Assembly (NCBI GenBank): GCA_948474755.1
Contig: CAOLHI010001019.1
Span: 124,001 to 188,000, forward strand
Source of the DNA: Ctenosaura bakeri
Taxonomy: Eukaryota; Chordata; Lepidosauria; Squamata; Iguanidae
Length of the DNA: 64,000 nucleotides
Direction: 5' to 3'
The position numbers and the translations under genes were made by a program. This document shows positions 30,816-41,581 of this stretch, piece by piece; position 1 is the stretch's first letter, and every line of letters starts with the position of its first letter. The notes beneath the pieces are model-generated. The model was not told the DNA's origin. It saw nothing but the letters and a program-made list of their open reading frames with translations, and did no database searches.

Positions 30816-31492
30816 TGAGGTGACATGATAGCCATGTTTAAATATTTAAGCATCGAGCTAGGATGGGAGACACCTGGCCTGACCACAGTACCTGTGAAAG
30901 GGATCTAGGAGTCTTAGTAGACCACATGCTGAACGTGAGTCAGCAGTGTGATGCGGCAGCTAAAAAAAATCAGGGCGATTCTAGGCTGTGTCAATAGGAG
31001 TATAGTGTCTAGACTGAGGGTTGTAATCATAACATTCTATTCTGCTTTGGTCCAATCTCATCTGGGTACTGCATCCATTTCTGATCACTGCAATTCCAGA
31101 AGGATACGGACAAGCTTGAACATGTCCAGAGGAGAGCAATCAAAATGGTGAATATATAAATATTTGAACAGATGTCATGTTGAGGAGGGAGCAGGCTTGT
31201 TTTCCACTGCTCCAGAGACCAGGACAAGGAGCAATGGATTCAAGCTGCAGGAAAGGAGATTCCACCTGAACCTCAGGAAGAACTTCCTGATGGTCAGAGC
31301 TGCCCAACAGTGGAATCTGCTGCTGCCTCCATGGAGCGTGGTGGAGTCTCCTTCTTCTTTGGAGGTTTTTAAGCAGAGGCTGGATGGCCATCTGTTAGAG
31401 AGAGGGCTTTGATGTGGGTTCCTGCATGGTCAAATAGGGTTGGACTGGATGGCACCTGAGGTCTCTTCCAAATCTAGGATTCTATTATTCTA
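30816..31492 (+). mobile_element. CR1 LINE, rearranged
   Basis: A short C-terminal-region piece (ATAGCCATGTTTAAATATTT) precedes RT-region sequence (GATCTAGGAGTCTTAGTAGA). A jump near 31152 leads into the C-terminus (frame 31164-31412) and 3' UTR. The order of segments shows internal deletion and possibly two insertions. Confidence 0.88.
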
Positions 31493-31580
31493 AGGGTCTG
31501 GAAGCCGTGCCCTGTGAGGAGCTGCTGAGGGAGCTGGGTATGTTTAGCCTGGAGAAGAGATGATGAAGAGGAACCTAAAA
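31493..31580 (+). mobile_element. CR1 fragment
   Basis: GGGTCTGGAAGCCGTGCCCT, GAGCTGCTGAGGGAGCTGGG and TATGTTTAGCCTGGAGAAGA match the CR1 C-terminal region, without its 3' end. Confidence 0.8.
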
Positions 31581-31587
31581 CCCCCAT

Positions 31588-31727
31588 CAGCTCCCCAAGC
31601 TTCTCTTCATAGGGCTTCATGGTTTCCAGGCCTTTGGCCATTTTGGTCGCCCTCCTCTGGACATGCTCCAGCTTGTCCATATCCTTCTTGATTTGCGGTG
31701 CTCAGAACTGGACACCGGATTCCTAAA
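31588..31727 (-). mobile_element. CR1 fragment (antisense)
   Basis: The minus frame reads [20 protein letters not shown]. Together with the preceding plus fragment it forms an imperfect inverted pair of CR1 pieces. Confidence 0.85.
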
Positions 31728-32065
31728 GGTGAGGCCTGATGAAATCGCTGCCTCTCCTCTTTCTCGTCCCCTCTCCCGCAATCCCTCCTCCTAACTCCCA
31801 GATATTCAGGAGTGGATGCACTGGCCAGGCACCAAAATGGAAACGCCTGCAGGATGCCTCCTCAGTGTGTTGGCTGGCAGACCGAGGCAACATTCGTTGG
31901 TGGCGTTGGGACTGTGCTGCCTCCTCCACACAGTGGCCCCTTGCCCCTGCCCCGGCCCAATCCTCAGTCTGGCCAGGCCAGTGCGCCCCGGGCCACTGGG
32001 CAGCCTTGGCGGCGCAACGAACTCGCTATTTCGCCTGGCCACTGTACTTTTACGAGTGGAAAGGC
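31728..32065. other. Unassigned GC-rich stretch
   Basis: CpG-containing, proline/alanine-coding in several frames, no recognised domain. CAGTGGCC at 31931 and GGCCACTG at 32036 are a weak inverted pair without a matching target duplication. Confidence 0.35.
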
Positions 32066-32224
32066 TACCAATTTACGCACTAGCCTCTTATAGTGTGATG
32101 ATTCCACTTCCAACATCCTGTGGAATCCTGGGGTTTGCAGTTTAGGGAGGGGCCAGCCCATAGGATTCCATAGGATGTTGAAAGTGGAATCATCGCGCTA
32201 TAACAGTCTAGTGCAGAAATGGTG
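32066..32224. mobile_element. Palindromic MITE, about 159 bp
   Basis: Arms (ACGCACTAGCCTCTTATAG against CTATAACAGTCTAGTGCAG) are clear. The centre is shortened (GGGGCCAGCCCATAGG). The outermost bases are decayed. Confidence 0.88.
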
Positions 32225-32239
32225 TCTGACTCACTCGCT

Positions 32240-32294
32240 TCTGACCCTCCTCCTCTTTCTCCCTTTCCCTTCCTCCCCTCCCCTCCTTCTTTTC

Positions 32295-32325
<31 letters not shown>

Positions 32326-32335
32326 CTCTACGCGC
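32240..32335. repeat. Pyrimidine-rich tract with (TTTTC)n
   Basis: CCTCCTCTTTCTCCC-type sequence passes into TTTTCTTTTC units to about 32328. Confidence 0.92.
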
Positions 32336-32632
32336 CCTTACCGCTCCATTGAGGACAAAGGTGGACGAGACTCCGTTCTTTCCCTCCCTGTCCCGCCCCA
32401 TCTTACTTTTGATGGGGTTTTCTTAGGTTCTATCAATAGCATGGTTAGTAGGAAAGGAAAGGAGACCACCCAAGCCAGTCTTCCTAATGACTCGAGATGA
32501 CGGGATGGGATAGGTGATTTGGGGGATGACAACACCCAGCATCCAACTTTGTCTCACCCCAGCTTGGGAAGGGTTACCTTTTGGACAACAGCTTTAATAA
32601 TCCCACAGACACAAAGGAGGAAAGGGTTGCAT
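32336..32632. other. Unassigned stretch
   Basis: Nothing recognised. Confidence 0.35.
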
Positions 32633-32725
32633 TTGAGTGCTTTAGCTGTGGGTTCCTGCACGGGCAAAAGGGGGTCAGGCTAGATGGCCTTTTGGGAACT
32701 CTTCCAACTCTCATGATTTCTGACT
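32633..32725 (+). mobile_element. CR1 3' terminus, diverged
   Basis: GAGTGCTTTAGCTGTGGGTT, GGCTAGATGGCCTTTTGGG and CTCTTCCAACTCTCATGATT match the CR1 3' UTR. Confidence 0.75.
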
Positions 32726-33003
32726 CCTGGAATATTCCAGCCAGAGCTTAGGAAATGGTTCCTTGTTCTCTCAACAGCAGCTCCCTGAATCCCCTACACA
32801 GCATGGCTGGTGCTGGGGGATTCTAGAAGTAGCCATCCAAAAAAAGTAACTTTTCCAAGGGGAGTCTCCAACCAATAATGGAGACTGGCAATGCTGCTGG
32901 TGGAGAGGTTCTGGGAACTGGAGTAACTTATGAGAAAAGATATTCCTTCTAGCAGGAGCATTTGGAACTAATTCACTCACACAGCTTCTCCAAGGTAGCT
33001 GGT
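32726..33003. other. Unassigned stretch
   Basis: Nothing recognised. Confidence 0.35.
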
Positions 33004-34083
33004 TTTGGACTGGGACCACAGAAGAGCATGGTTCGAATCCCCATTCAGCCCTGGAAACCCACTGGGTGACTCTGAGCCAGTCACACTGTTATCACAGTTA
33101 TGATATGTCTGGTGAGAGCACTAGATAGCCTTTTGATATCAAATAATTTGACCTTTGCTTGACCTTTCTCTGCCACCCTATTCCACGGGTTTGCAGAGGT
33201 CCTCTGGACGAGCACGTCTGGGGCGCGACCGTTAATGGTTGTACATTCCAAAACCCCATTCAGGCAGGCAACTTAAGCCTCTCCATTGCTTTAGGGAAAA
33301 ACCTCCCTGCAAACTGGCTTTGCTCGGTGCATATCCACACAAAGCCACTCATCCAAGAGCCGAGCCATTCCTTTGTATCGGGCCATTAACAAACCGGCCA
33401 CGCTATTGTCTTAAGAGCTAAACCAATCATGCAGAACTTGACCTTTGCCAGCTCCTTTGTCCAACTCCAAATTTCCTTTGTTCTCACCAAGCATAGCATA
33501 GCCTGTAGGTAAAATCCACCCTACAGAAAGTCCCCACTTTTGGGACGTCTTCGGACTACTTTGGACTTCCATCCCGCCTTGCTGCCGGTTGTCTAAGGAA
33601 ACTCCCCTCAGCCAGCCACGCTGAACTTTCTTCCCCGGAACCCCACTTCTCTCCAGGACTACGAGACCAGGTGTCATATTGCCTTTCCCGAAAAACTCTC
33701 CGTTTCTACTTCACATTTAGTTAGTTTAAGTCTTGTCTTGCGTGTTTCTTGTTTTAATAAAATATTGTTTGTTACTTTGGAAACCTTGTCTAGCCACTCT
33801 CTGACCTGACGCTGTAGACATTGGGTTAAAGATCCTTGCTAAAGTTACCCTGCCTCTCGTTTAGCCGAGAGAGTGCTCGAGTTAGTTTCCCCCCAACTTG
33901 TGTTTTTATTTGGTAATTTGGGTGCCCCTCGCGGGACCCCCAACATACAGGGTAACAACACTCCCTCAGCCACAGAAGAAAGTAATGGCAAGCCCATGCA
34001 TGCAGAAGAAATCTAGCCAAGAAGACCTTAGGAGAGGGACATCAGAAGTTGGAGATGACTTAAAGGCACGTAACAAGAAGAAC
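33004..34083 (+). mobile_element. tRNA-derived SINE, split by a solo LTR
   Basis: The left part has GGTTCGAATCCCC (B box) and AACCCACTGGGTGACTC up to GTCACAC at 33086. The right part resumes with TCCCTCAGCCACAG at 33962 and runs to GGAGATGACTTAAAGGCACG. Removing 33087-33961 restores the usual order GTCACAC-TCCCTCAGCC. Confidence 0.92.
33087..33957 (+). mobile_element. Solo LTR, 871 bp, inside a SINE
   Basis: It starts TGTTATC and ends GGTAACA, a TG...CA pair with inverted ends. The 4-bp duplication ACAC lies at 33083-33086 and 33958-33961. A poly(A) signal AATAAA at 33756-33761 and a CCAAT-type box (AAACCAATC near 33420) agree with plus orientation. The end near 33910-33950 (GGGTGCCCCTCGCGGGACCC) resembles U5 of gammaretrovirus-like elements; this class is inference. 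No internal genes remain. Confidence 0.88.
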
Positions 34084-34230
34084 CAACGGGGTGTCATGGA
34101 CTGGCACTCCAAGAGATTCTTGTTTGGGTCCCCACTCTGTCTTGAAAACCCACTGGGTGACACTGGGCCAGTCACACTCTCTCAGCAACCTAAGAGGACA
34201 GCAATGGCAAACCCCCTCTGAACATATTGT
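34084..34230 (+). mobile_element. tRNA-derived SINE, head-to-tail with neighbours
   Basis: CACTCCAAGAGATTCTTGTT, AAACCCACTGGGTGACACT and TCACACTCTCTCAGCAACC are SINE blocks. It is cut near AACATATTGTGAGA where the next copy begins. Confidence 0.8.
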
Positions 34231-34430
34231 GAGAACCAACATGGATGGTAGTGGTTTGAGTATTGGAGTGGGACTCTGGGAGACCCATGTTTGAATCGGT
34301 GCTGGAACCCACTGGGTCGCCTTGGGCCAATCACACTCTCTCAGTCTAAGAGAAAGGGAGGGTAAAGTTGCTCTGAAGGAATCTAGCCAGGAAAACCTCA
34401 TGATATGTTCACCTTAGGAACGCTTTAAAT
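34231..34430 (+). mobile_element. tRNA-derived SINE
   Basis: GGTAGTGGTTTGAGTATTGG, GGGAGACCCATGTTTGAATC and GGTCGCCTTGGGCCAATCAC are followed by a tail of CCAGGAAAACCTCATGATA. Third SINE in a row. Confidence 0.85.
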
Positions 34431-34734
34431 AATATGGGCTGTTTGCAATGGGGCAGGAACCAAATTTTTTAGTTTATCATCATTATGTTTTGTTTTGCTA
34501 GTACTATTAGTATTGTTAGCATTATTAGTTTCTGTTTTAGTTATTATGTGTATTATTATATTTTTTCTTATTTGTTGTTAGGTATGTTCATGCTTATTAA
34601 AATAATTTTTTTATTATTAAAAAGGAAAAAATAAAACAAAGATATGCTCATTTTAAAATCACCGTAAGCAAAGGGCTTGAAAGCACATAACGACAATCCT
34701 ATTAAAATAATCATTAATTTATGACAGCATAAAA
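34431..34734. other. AT-rich stretch ending in a SINE tail
   Basis: 34490-34660 is AT-rich low complexity. CACCGTAAGCAAAGGGCTTG and AAAGCACATAACGACAA (34660-34697) match the end of a Bov-B-type SINE tail, so the AT-rich block may be an insertion in the SINE above. Confidence 0.45.
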
Positions 34735-35150
34735 TCATTTAAAAACATAGATATAAAAACAGAAGCACATGGAAAGATGCTTTGTCATCAGAAGCTTAAT
34801 TAAATAAAAAGGTCTTTGCCTGCCAATGGAAGGACAATGGAGAAGGTGCCACCCAGGGGCATATCTAGTGTAGTCAGCCCTCAGGGCAAACATAGAAGTT
34901 GCACCCCTACCTCCCCCCCACCATATGCATGGCTTTTTTATGCCCCCCTCCCAGCATTGGGGGCATGTACCCCACTTGCCCCACCCTAGATACACCTCTG
35001 GGGCCATCCCTGCCTCTTGTGGGAGGGAGTTCCACAGCTTGGGAGCAACCACCAAGAAGACTCTCTCCAAAGTGTGCCTGTGGTGGGGGCACCAAGAGAA
35101 AAACCTCCCCAAGTGTCTCAAAATTCAGGCAGGCTCATTCAGGGAGAACC
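34735..35150 (-). mobile_element. L2-like LINE, ORF C-terminus (antisense), split by a hAT-like MITE
   Basis: The minus strand reads LERVFLVVAPKLWNSLPQEA at about 35070-35010, the C-terminal signature of L2-like LINEs. It continues after the MITE to a stop near 34800. The rest of the LINE is absent. Confidence 0.72.
34855..35001. mobile_element. hAT-like MITE, about 147 bp
   Basis: Inverted ends CAGGGGCATATCTAG and CTAGATACACCTCTG; flanking octamers GTGCCACC and GGGCCATC match at six of eight positions, as expected for an aged hAT duplication. It lies inside the L2-like fragment. Confidence 0.7.
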
Positions 35151-36277
35151 TACCAAGTGGTTGCATAGCACCACCCATCTACTGAATATTGACTGTGCAA
35201 TTGGCGGTGCGTCTTCCCAGGGGCCTGCTGCTTGTCCTGCTTGTCCCATGAAGGAGCACAGGGGCTCTTTGTGATTTCAGTAGGACACTGAAGGTACTGA
35301 AGAAAAGTTGTGTGCCATCCAAGAGGGCACAACAGCATGGCTGGAATCCTGTAGGTTAGTCCTGAATAGAGATGACCCTGTTACTCTGATTTCGGAGGTC
35401 CCTTGGGGGGACACCTCAATGTGCTTCACGTGATGGGGAATGGAAACTAGCCAGACCATGAGCTATAGCAATGCAAGAGGCAGAGTAACGTAGCAGGGCC
35501 TTTTTACCCAGTTTCTACGGGGTCAGGCCAAGCCAAAAACCAAACAAAAATGTCCAATAGATGATTTTATTGAAGGAAAGTCTCACACAGCAACGCAATC
35601 GCTCACACACTCACTCAAGACCTATTAAGAAGTAAAAGAGAGGAAACTGGATGGGGAATAATGAAGGGGTTGTAGCTGGGGTAATACTGCACCTTTTCCT
35701 GAAGTCCTTGGTCCAGGAAAAACGGCAGAGAAGTGGGGCTCAGCACGGAGAGGGCTGAGGGGATTACTCAACGGACGGAGAAACGGTCAGCTGGGATGAC
35801 TGGGAGTAATCCAAAGAACTGCTCAAAAACTGGGACTATTTGTAGGGGGGAAAGTACCTGGAGGGCTAATCCTTTCCCGGGGAGAACAATGGGTGTTGCA
35901 ACAAGAAAGAAGCTCCGCAATGGTAACTTCATTTGCATGATGAGATTACAAAGTGTTGCCAAAGTCTCAGGATCTTTGGCTGCATTTGGTTGTGGTGTGA
36001 TTTCATGTAAATGGTCCTTGCTTGATAGGATATTTCCTCAACTCGGGGCAGACACGCTAATCCCCTCAAGTCGGCTTCTCAGGGGCTGAGTACCCTTTGT
36101 CTACTGTGGGTTTGCACAGCTTGAGGTCTCCTGGGGCTACGTGACGGGGGATTTTACTGGCCTGACCTGGTTTTCCATCGTTCAACCGTTGCTGCCTACG
36201 TGCCCATCCGGGCGACCTCTCAGGCACACGGAACCATGTTTAATTTCAAAAGTGTAGACCCTGGGATAGGGTTTTTC
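35151..36277. other. Unassigned stretch, possible antisense LTR
   Basis: GATGATTTTATTGAAGG near 35563 would be a poly(A) region on the minus strand, and 35490-36240 has the length and look of an LTR. I could not find TG...CA ends or a target duplication. GCCATCCAAGAGGGCACAAC and CTGGAATCCTGTAGGTTAG (35316-35360) resemble 52280-52330. Confidence 0.3.
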
Positions 36278-36626
36278 CAGTGGAGTAGCAACCCATTGGA
36301 TGAATTACTGAATGGGGTGTCACTAAGGGAGCATGGGAGGTGCTGACACTATCAGAGGGGGTGACAACAAAATGGCTGCCCGCCCCTTCTTTCTTCCCCC
36401 CTCCATGAGAGCCCATATAGCTTCACGTAGGACGACCGCCCCCTTTTTTCCTACGACTGAACAAGATCCCCAGCGCCTTCGTGCACGCGGAGCCGGGTGG
36501 GTAGATCAGGGTCCCCACTGTGATACACCGGGACCCCTTGAATTCTGGCTGCTGGGTGGAAACGGCTCCATGGGGGTGACCCCATGAGTTACCGCCCTGG
36601 GCGACACCAGCCCTCATGAGTCCACT
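36278..36626. mobile_element. Possible hAT-like nonautonomous element
   Basis: It starts CAGTGGAGTAGCAACCC and ends ACACCAGCCCTCATGAGTCC followed by ACTT. The ends are weakly inverted. No 8-bp duplication was found, so boundaries are uncertain. Confidence 0.35.
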
Positions 36627-37572
36627 TTGGAGTCTGGAATTAAAAAGAAAGAGCAGAGGTTCAAACGAGAACAGGGAAAGAGGCAGAATGAGAAATTCTG
36701 AGCATCTTTATGAAGAAAGTCATCGTGCGAAAATCCTTCCACAGCTTCTCAAGTGCCAAACCCCAACGTTCGCTTCTGTTGTTTGGCAATGAAATCAAAA
36801 TTTTTGCTCCTGTAAATGGAGTAAATTATTTCCCATTTTCATGCTCCCTTCTTTGCCTCTCCCCCTCCTTCCCTCTCCTCCCACAAACCCCCCGTTCTTT
36901 TTTCTTCTTTTTTTGGCCTCATTTGTGGTTTGTTGTCAGTTTGGTTCCAGACCTCATAAAATAAATACCTTCTCTTGAGAAATGGCAAATTACAACCTAC
37001 AAATTAGCAAAGCCCTGACGCGCAGTCATGCTTGCTCTGTCTTTCTAATTGAAGCTGGAGGGGGCAGGAGAGAAACCCCCTCCTAGAACATGTGCAAAAT
37101 AACTTGATCCAACCCCCCCCCCCGCCTCTCAACAAAAGTTGCTAGGCCTTCGGTCAGATTTCTTCTTTGATTTCATGGAAATTTCATAATCTCACATTTA
37201 TGGAGCATGTGAGGAGGGATCAGGAACACAAAAAGCAAGTGGGCCTTTCCATCAGTTTGGGGGCCGTTGCAGTCTCGGAGGATGAAGTTTCTGCTTTAGT
37301 GCTAATCCACCAGTGTTAATCTTGGGTTGTTGATCAGGCAGAACAATAATAGTCCAACAAACAGCACCCTGGTCTGTCAGGAAAGAACCCGCACCAAAGG
37401 CTAGCAATTTTCCTGGGCCCATCTATTGCTCTCCAGCCTAGACATGACCCAGTTCTGTCCTGGATCTAATCCTGGCCCATCCAAAGAGGGACATAGCTGT
37501 GGCTGTCTGTGTGTGTGTGTGCATGCGTGTGTTGGTTTAAAAACAAAGAAAGAGCAGTTCTGACTACCCTTT
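36627..37572. other. Repeat-poor stretch, candidate conserved noncoding DNA
   Basis: 36700-37210 is repeat-free and AT-moderate, with AAATTACAACCTACAAATTAGC and TTTCTAATTGAAGC-type homeodomain cores. A C-run lies at 37114-37124 and a GT run near 37508. No reading frame of interest. Conservation cannot be tested here. Confidence 0.25.
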
Positions 37573-38640
37573 CATAGAATCGTAGAATCCTAGAGTTGGA
37601 AGAGGCCCCGGGAGCCATCCAGTCCAACCCCCTTCTGCCATGCAGGAATGCACAACCAAAGCCCTCCCTTGGATAGATGGTCACCCAGCCTCTGCTTAAA
37701 AACCTCCAAAGAAGGAGGAGACTCCACCACACTCCATGGAGGCAGCATATTCTACTGCTGGACAGCTCTGACCATCAGGAAGTTCTTCCTGAAGTTCAGG
37801 TGGAATCTCCTTTCCTGCAGCTTGAATCCATTGCTCCTTGTCCTAGTCTCTGGAGCAGCAGAAAACAAGCCTGCTCCCTCCTCAACATGACATCCCTTCA
37901 AATATTTAAACATGGCTATTGTGTCCCCTCTTCACCTTCTCTTCTGCAGACTAAACATACCCAGCTTCCTAAACTGCTCCTCATAGGGCTTCATGGCTTC
38001 CAGACCCTTCACAATTCTGGTTGCCCTCCTCCAGACACGTTCCAGCTTCTCGATACCCTTCTTGAAATAAGGTGCCCAGAACTGGATGCAGTATTGCAGA
38101 TGAGGTCTGACCAAAGCAGAGTAGAGTGGTACCAGTACCTCCCTCGATCTAGACACCAGACTCCTATTGATGTAGCCAAGAATCGTGTTGGCTTTCTTGG
38201 CTGCCGCATCACACTGCTGACTCATGTTCAGCTTGTGGTCTATGAAGACTCCTAGATCCCTTTCACACGTACTGCTACCCAGCCACGTGTCCCCTATCCT
38301 ATATTTCTATATTCCATTTCTTCTACCTAAGTGTAGGACCTTACACTTCTCTCTGTTGAATTTCATTTTGTTCATCTTGGCCCAGCTCTCCAACCTATCC
38401 AGGTCATTTTGAATTCTGATCCTGTCCTCTGGCGTATTAGCAACCCCTCCCAATTTGGTGTCATCTGCAAATTTGATGAGCATGCCCTCTATTCCTTCAT
38501 CCAGGTCATTGATAAAAATGTTGAACAGCACTGGGCCCAGGACAGAACCCTGTGGCACCCCGCTAGTCACTTCTCTCCAGGATGAAAAGCAGCCATTGGT
38601 GAGGAGCGCCCTTTGGGTTTGGTCGGTCAACCAATTTCTT
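37573..38640 (-). mobile_element. CR1 LINE, longest copy (antisense)
   Basis: It runs from the reversed 3' terminus (ATAGAATCGTAGAATCC) to the RT core. The minus frame 38672-38307 includes [20 protein letters not shown] and the catalytic-type FADD motif. Frame breaks separate it from the C-terminal frames (38225-37932). 5' truncated near 38640; inactive. Confidence 0.95.
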
Positions 38641-38796
38641 TCTTCTGGATCCCAAAGGATGTAGTCAGTCACTAAAAGTAGCTATTTATTTGCGTGATTA
38701 TCAAACAGGACTTATGAAATCATCATAATATTTTGACTTCTGCCTTCTTCAGTGGCTGCAAATGAAAGCCTGCCATGTTCGAGTTATTAGAGAAGA
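38641..38796. other. Short unassigned stretch
   Basis: Nothing recognised. Confidence 0.35.
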
Positions 38797-38868
38797 TGTT
38801 GTCGTTGTTGTGCAACTTCAAGTCATTTCCAACTTGTGGTGATCCTAAGGTGAAGTTATCAGGGGGAT
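38797..38868 (-). mobile_element. SINE / Bov-B-type 3' tail (antisense)
   Basis: GTTGTTGTGCAACTTCAAGT, CATTTCCAACTTGTGGTGAT and CCTAAGGTGAAGTTATCAG are the reversed tail of the tRNA-SINE family. Confidence 0.8.
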
Positions 38869-40093
38869 TATTATAATAATTCCCAAGCATCCCGTTTCAT
38901 ATGAGACATCCCATAATCGGGGACTGGACTCCTGAACTGAACCTGTACAAGATGCCCTAAATCCTGTCTCTCTCGTGGCCCCCACAAACAGACTCAACCC
39001 TGAGCATTTTGGTGCCCAGCAGTCAGGTCGTGCCAAATGCCAGAAGTCTTTGTGGGGGGATTGTGGTTGGGACAACATTGCTCTTACCCTTTTTTGGGCT
39101 GTGGAGGATTCCTGAGCTGCAACATAGCCTTCTTTGTTGCATGATGGCCGGTATGCTACAACAATGTTTCCGGTGGTTTTTGAGCTCATTCTACAAACAA
39201 ACTGGCATGTGCCAATATCACACAGGTCTTGTATTGACTTTTATACTCTGTTTTGGTGATGTGTTCCACAGACTGCAAAAGAAGCAAGACAAAGCCTTCC
39301 TCTGGCGAGGGAGAGTGGCAGGTCTAGCAGGTCCCCAGACCAAAGCCAGCCTCCCCAACTCATGACCACCACAGAACCTTTGGAGATACCATGGAGGGGA
39401 CTTGCTGTACCCTAATCCCATTGGCTGGAATCTTTTTGGGGCTGTCTCATCTATGCATATAGAGCCAGTGTGGAAGCAGCTGGGCGTTTTTGTCCAACGC
39501 AAAATGTCCACCTCGAATTCAAGGTAGCAGAAGCAAAGGATTTAGAGTTATGCCATTGTACATGAATGCACATTGTGTACTTGGTTGTGCTTTGGTTGAA
39601 CATTCCATGTCTTTCTTGCTTTTGCAAAATAGCTGGAATCCTGTGGGTGACTTACATCTTCATAAATGGACTTACGTCTGTAGGAATTAGAATTGGCAGT
39701 TCTATAATAGATGCATCCAGTAAGTGGCTGTTGTTACATTGCTACGTGGGGACGGTGGGAAAGAGACCAATGGACAATTGGACCAATGCGGCAGCAGGAC
39801 AAATGGACATTGTGCATCTGTTCTGTTCTGCATTGGGGCACTGACTGGGGAGTGCTAACGCACAATGGTAGCACCCAAGACACAGCAGGACACCCTGGCC
39901 CATGTCCGGCCCACCCCCTCTTTTCAGCACATGTGCCCCAGCGGAGGCAGCCAGTCCAGAGTACGATTGCGGCCAGTGGGTAGGTAACCTGAAGGCCCCC
40001 TCCAGCTTTCTCTTTGCATGGGCATTTCACTCTCTTCTGCCAGCAAGTCAGCGCTCTGAGTTCCCTGGGCAAGCTGGCAAGCTTTGGTTGCTT
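38869..40093. other. Unassigned stretch
   Basis: No domain in the frames (best 118 codons at 39009). 39540-39850 has scattered GTGCAT/TTGTGC words like the TGCA-rich segments elsewhere. Confidence 0.4.
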
Positions 40094-40505
40094 TCACAGG
40101 AGGGCAACCAAAATGGTGGAGGGTCTGGAAGCCATGGGAGCTGGGGACGTTTAGTGTGCGGAAGAGAAGGTTAAAAGTGGACATGATAGCCATGGTTTAA
40201 GTATTTGAAGGGATGTCATGTCGAGGAGGGAGAGGGCTTGTTTTCTGCTGCTCCAGAGACCAGGACAAGGAACAATGGATTCAAGCTTCAGGAGATGAGA
40301 TTCCACCTGAACCTCAAGACAGGCAGCTGGACAGTGGAATATGATGCTGCGTCCATGGAGTGCGGTGGAGTCTCCTTCTTCTTTGGAGGTTTTCAGGCAG
40401 AGTGGACAGGCACTTGCCAAAGGGAGGGCTTTGATGGGTCTTCCTGCATAGCAGAGAGTTGGACTGGATGGCCCTTAGGGTCTCTTCCAGCTCTAGGATT
40501 CTATG
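40094..40505 (+). mobile_element. CR1 LINE 3' end
   Basis: It starts at AGGGCAACCAAAATGGTGG, has a small deletion near 40134, and continues through the C-terminus (frame 40205-40558) to TCTAGGATTCTATG. Confidence 0.92.
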
Positions 40506-40589
40506 AAAAAAAATGTCCCCGTGATGCCTCTTCACAGTACGCTAACAAGGATTCTTAGCTCCTCTGCTTCCTAGCTCAGTAGATGGAAA

Positions 40590-40749
40590 TTTGTGAGTTA
40601 GTTAGTTAATTTGTTGCATTTGCATACCACCTTTCTCCCAGATGACACCTGAGGTGGCTTCCAGAAGCAATCGACTAAAAAAAAAAATTCCCAAGAAAAT
40701 TGAAAAACAATTAAAATCACCACATTAAAACAGTTTAATCATTTATATA

Positions 40750-40788
<39 letters not shown>

Positions 40789-41344
40789 AGAAATTATGCA
40801 TATATGAAAAATTGTACAGTCAGCTTTTCATTTTTAAATATACAAAATCTGTTGTTATCCAGAAAACAATTTAAAAAACAAAATATATCATCTATAGCTA
40901 TATCTATAAAGATCTATGTTAGCATTCCATTTATCTATACAAGATTTGTAAATATTAATTGAAATTTAAATAAAAATTCAGTATAAAATATAATTAGTAA
41001 GCAATAACAAAAGAAATGGCAAAGGACAAAGAGGGGGGAGAAAATATGAAAAAGAACGTTTTTTTAAAAAGCGTCGACTCCCTTTTCAACCAGTGGCAAG
41101 TGTTTTCTTATAATCCTAATTTCCTGAAATAACTCAAACGACCCCAAAATTAATAAAAAAGACAAACAAACAATCCATAACTCAGTAAGTTCTGTAAAGT
41201 CATTAAAAAGCTTAAAAATTATCTCTAAAGCAGGATTCTCCTAGGCCTTGTTTAAAATCATTTTAAAGACTTACAAAAGTTTTTTTTAAAAAAAATAAGC
41301 AAAACTTTCCAATTAGAAGCTTCCCTACTTACATATTAAAAGCC
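40590..41344. repeat. LINE tail, (ATT)n microsatellite and AT-rich stretch
   Basis: CATACCACCTTTCTCCCAG at 40623 resembles an L2-like 3' tail. (TTA)n spans about 40747-40788. The rest to 41340 is AT-rich with no coding signal. Confidence 0.6.
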
Positions 41345-41540
41345 TGTTTAAAGAAAAAGGTCCTTGTCTGTCGGCCAATAGGGAAAGCAGGGAGGGGTCC
41401 AACCTGGCCTCCCACAAAAGGGAGTTCCGGAGGGTGGGAGCAGCCCCTGAGAAGCCCCTGTCCCCTTTCTCCTTACCAAGACAGCCTGGGATTCTGGCAG
41501 GACCAAGAGAAAGCCTTCCCGCAAAGATCTTAAGACTCTG
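41345..41540 (-). mobile_element. L2-like LINE, ORF C-terminus (antisense)
   Basis: The minus strand gives GAAPTLRNSLLWEARLDPSL followed by AAACAGGCTTTTA-type sequence, the same signature as at 61.7 kb. The opposite frame 41629-41348 is a shadow. Confidence 0.65.
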
Positions 41541-41581
41541 GCAGTTTCATACGAGGAACTACATAAGTAATTACATACTAA

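Noticed and set aside
31931..32043. hAT-like element with CAGTGGCC/GGCCACTG ends
   Set aside because: Only eight bases of inverted sequence and no matching 8-bp flanks.
35490..36240. Second LTR on the minus strand
   Set aside because: A possible poly(A) region is visible, but no TG...CA ends or target duplication were found, so it is kept only as an unassigned stretch.
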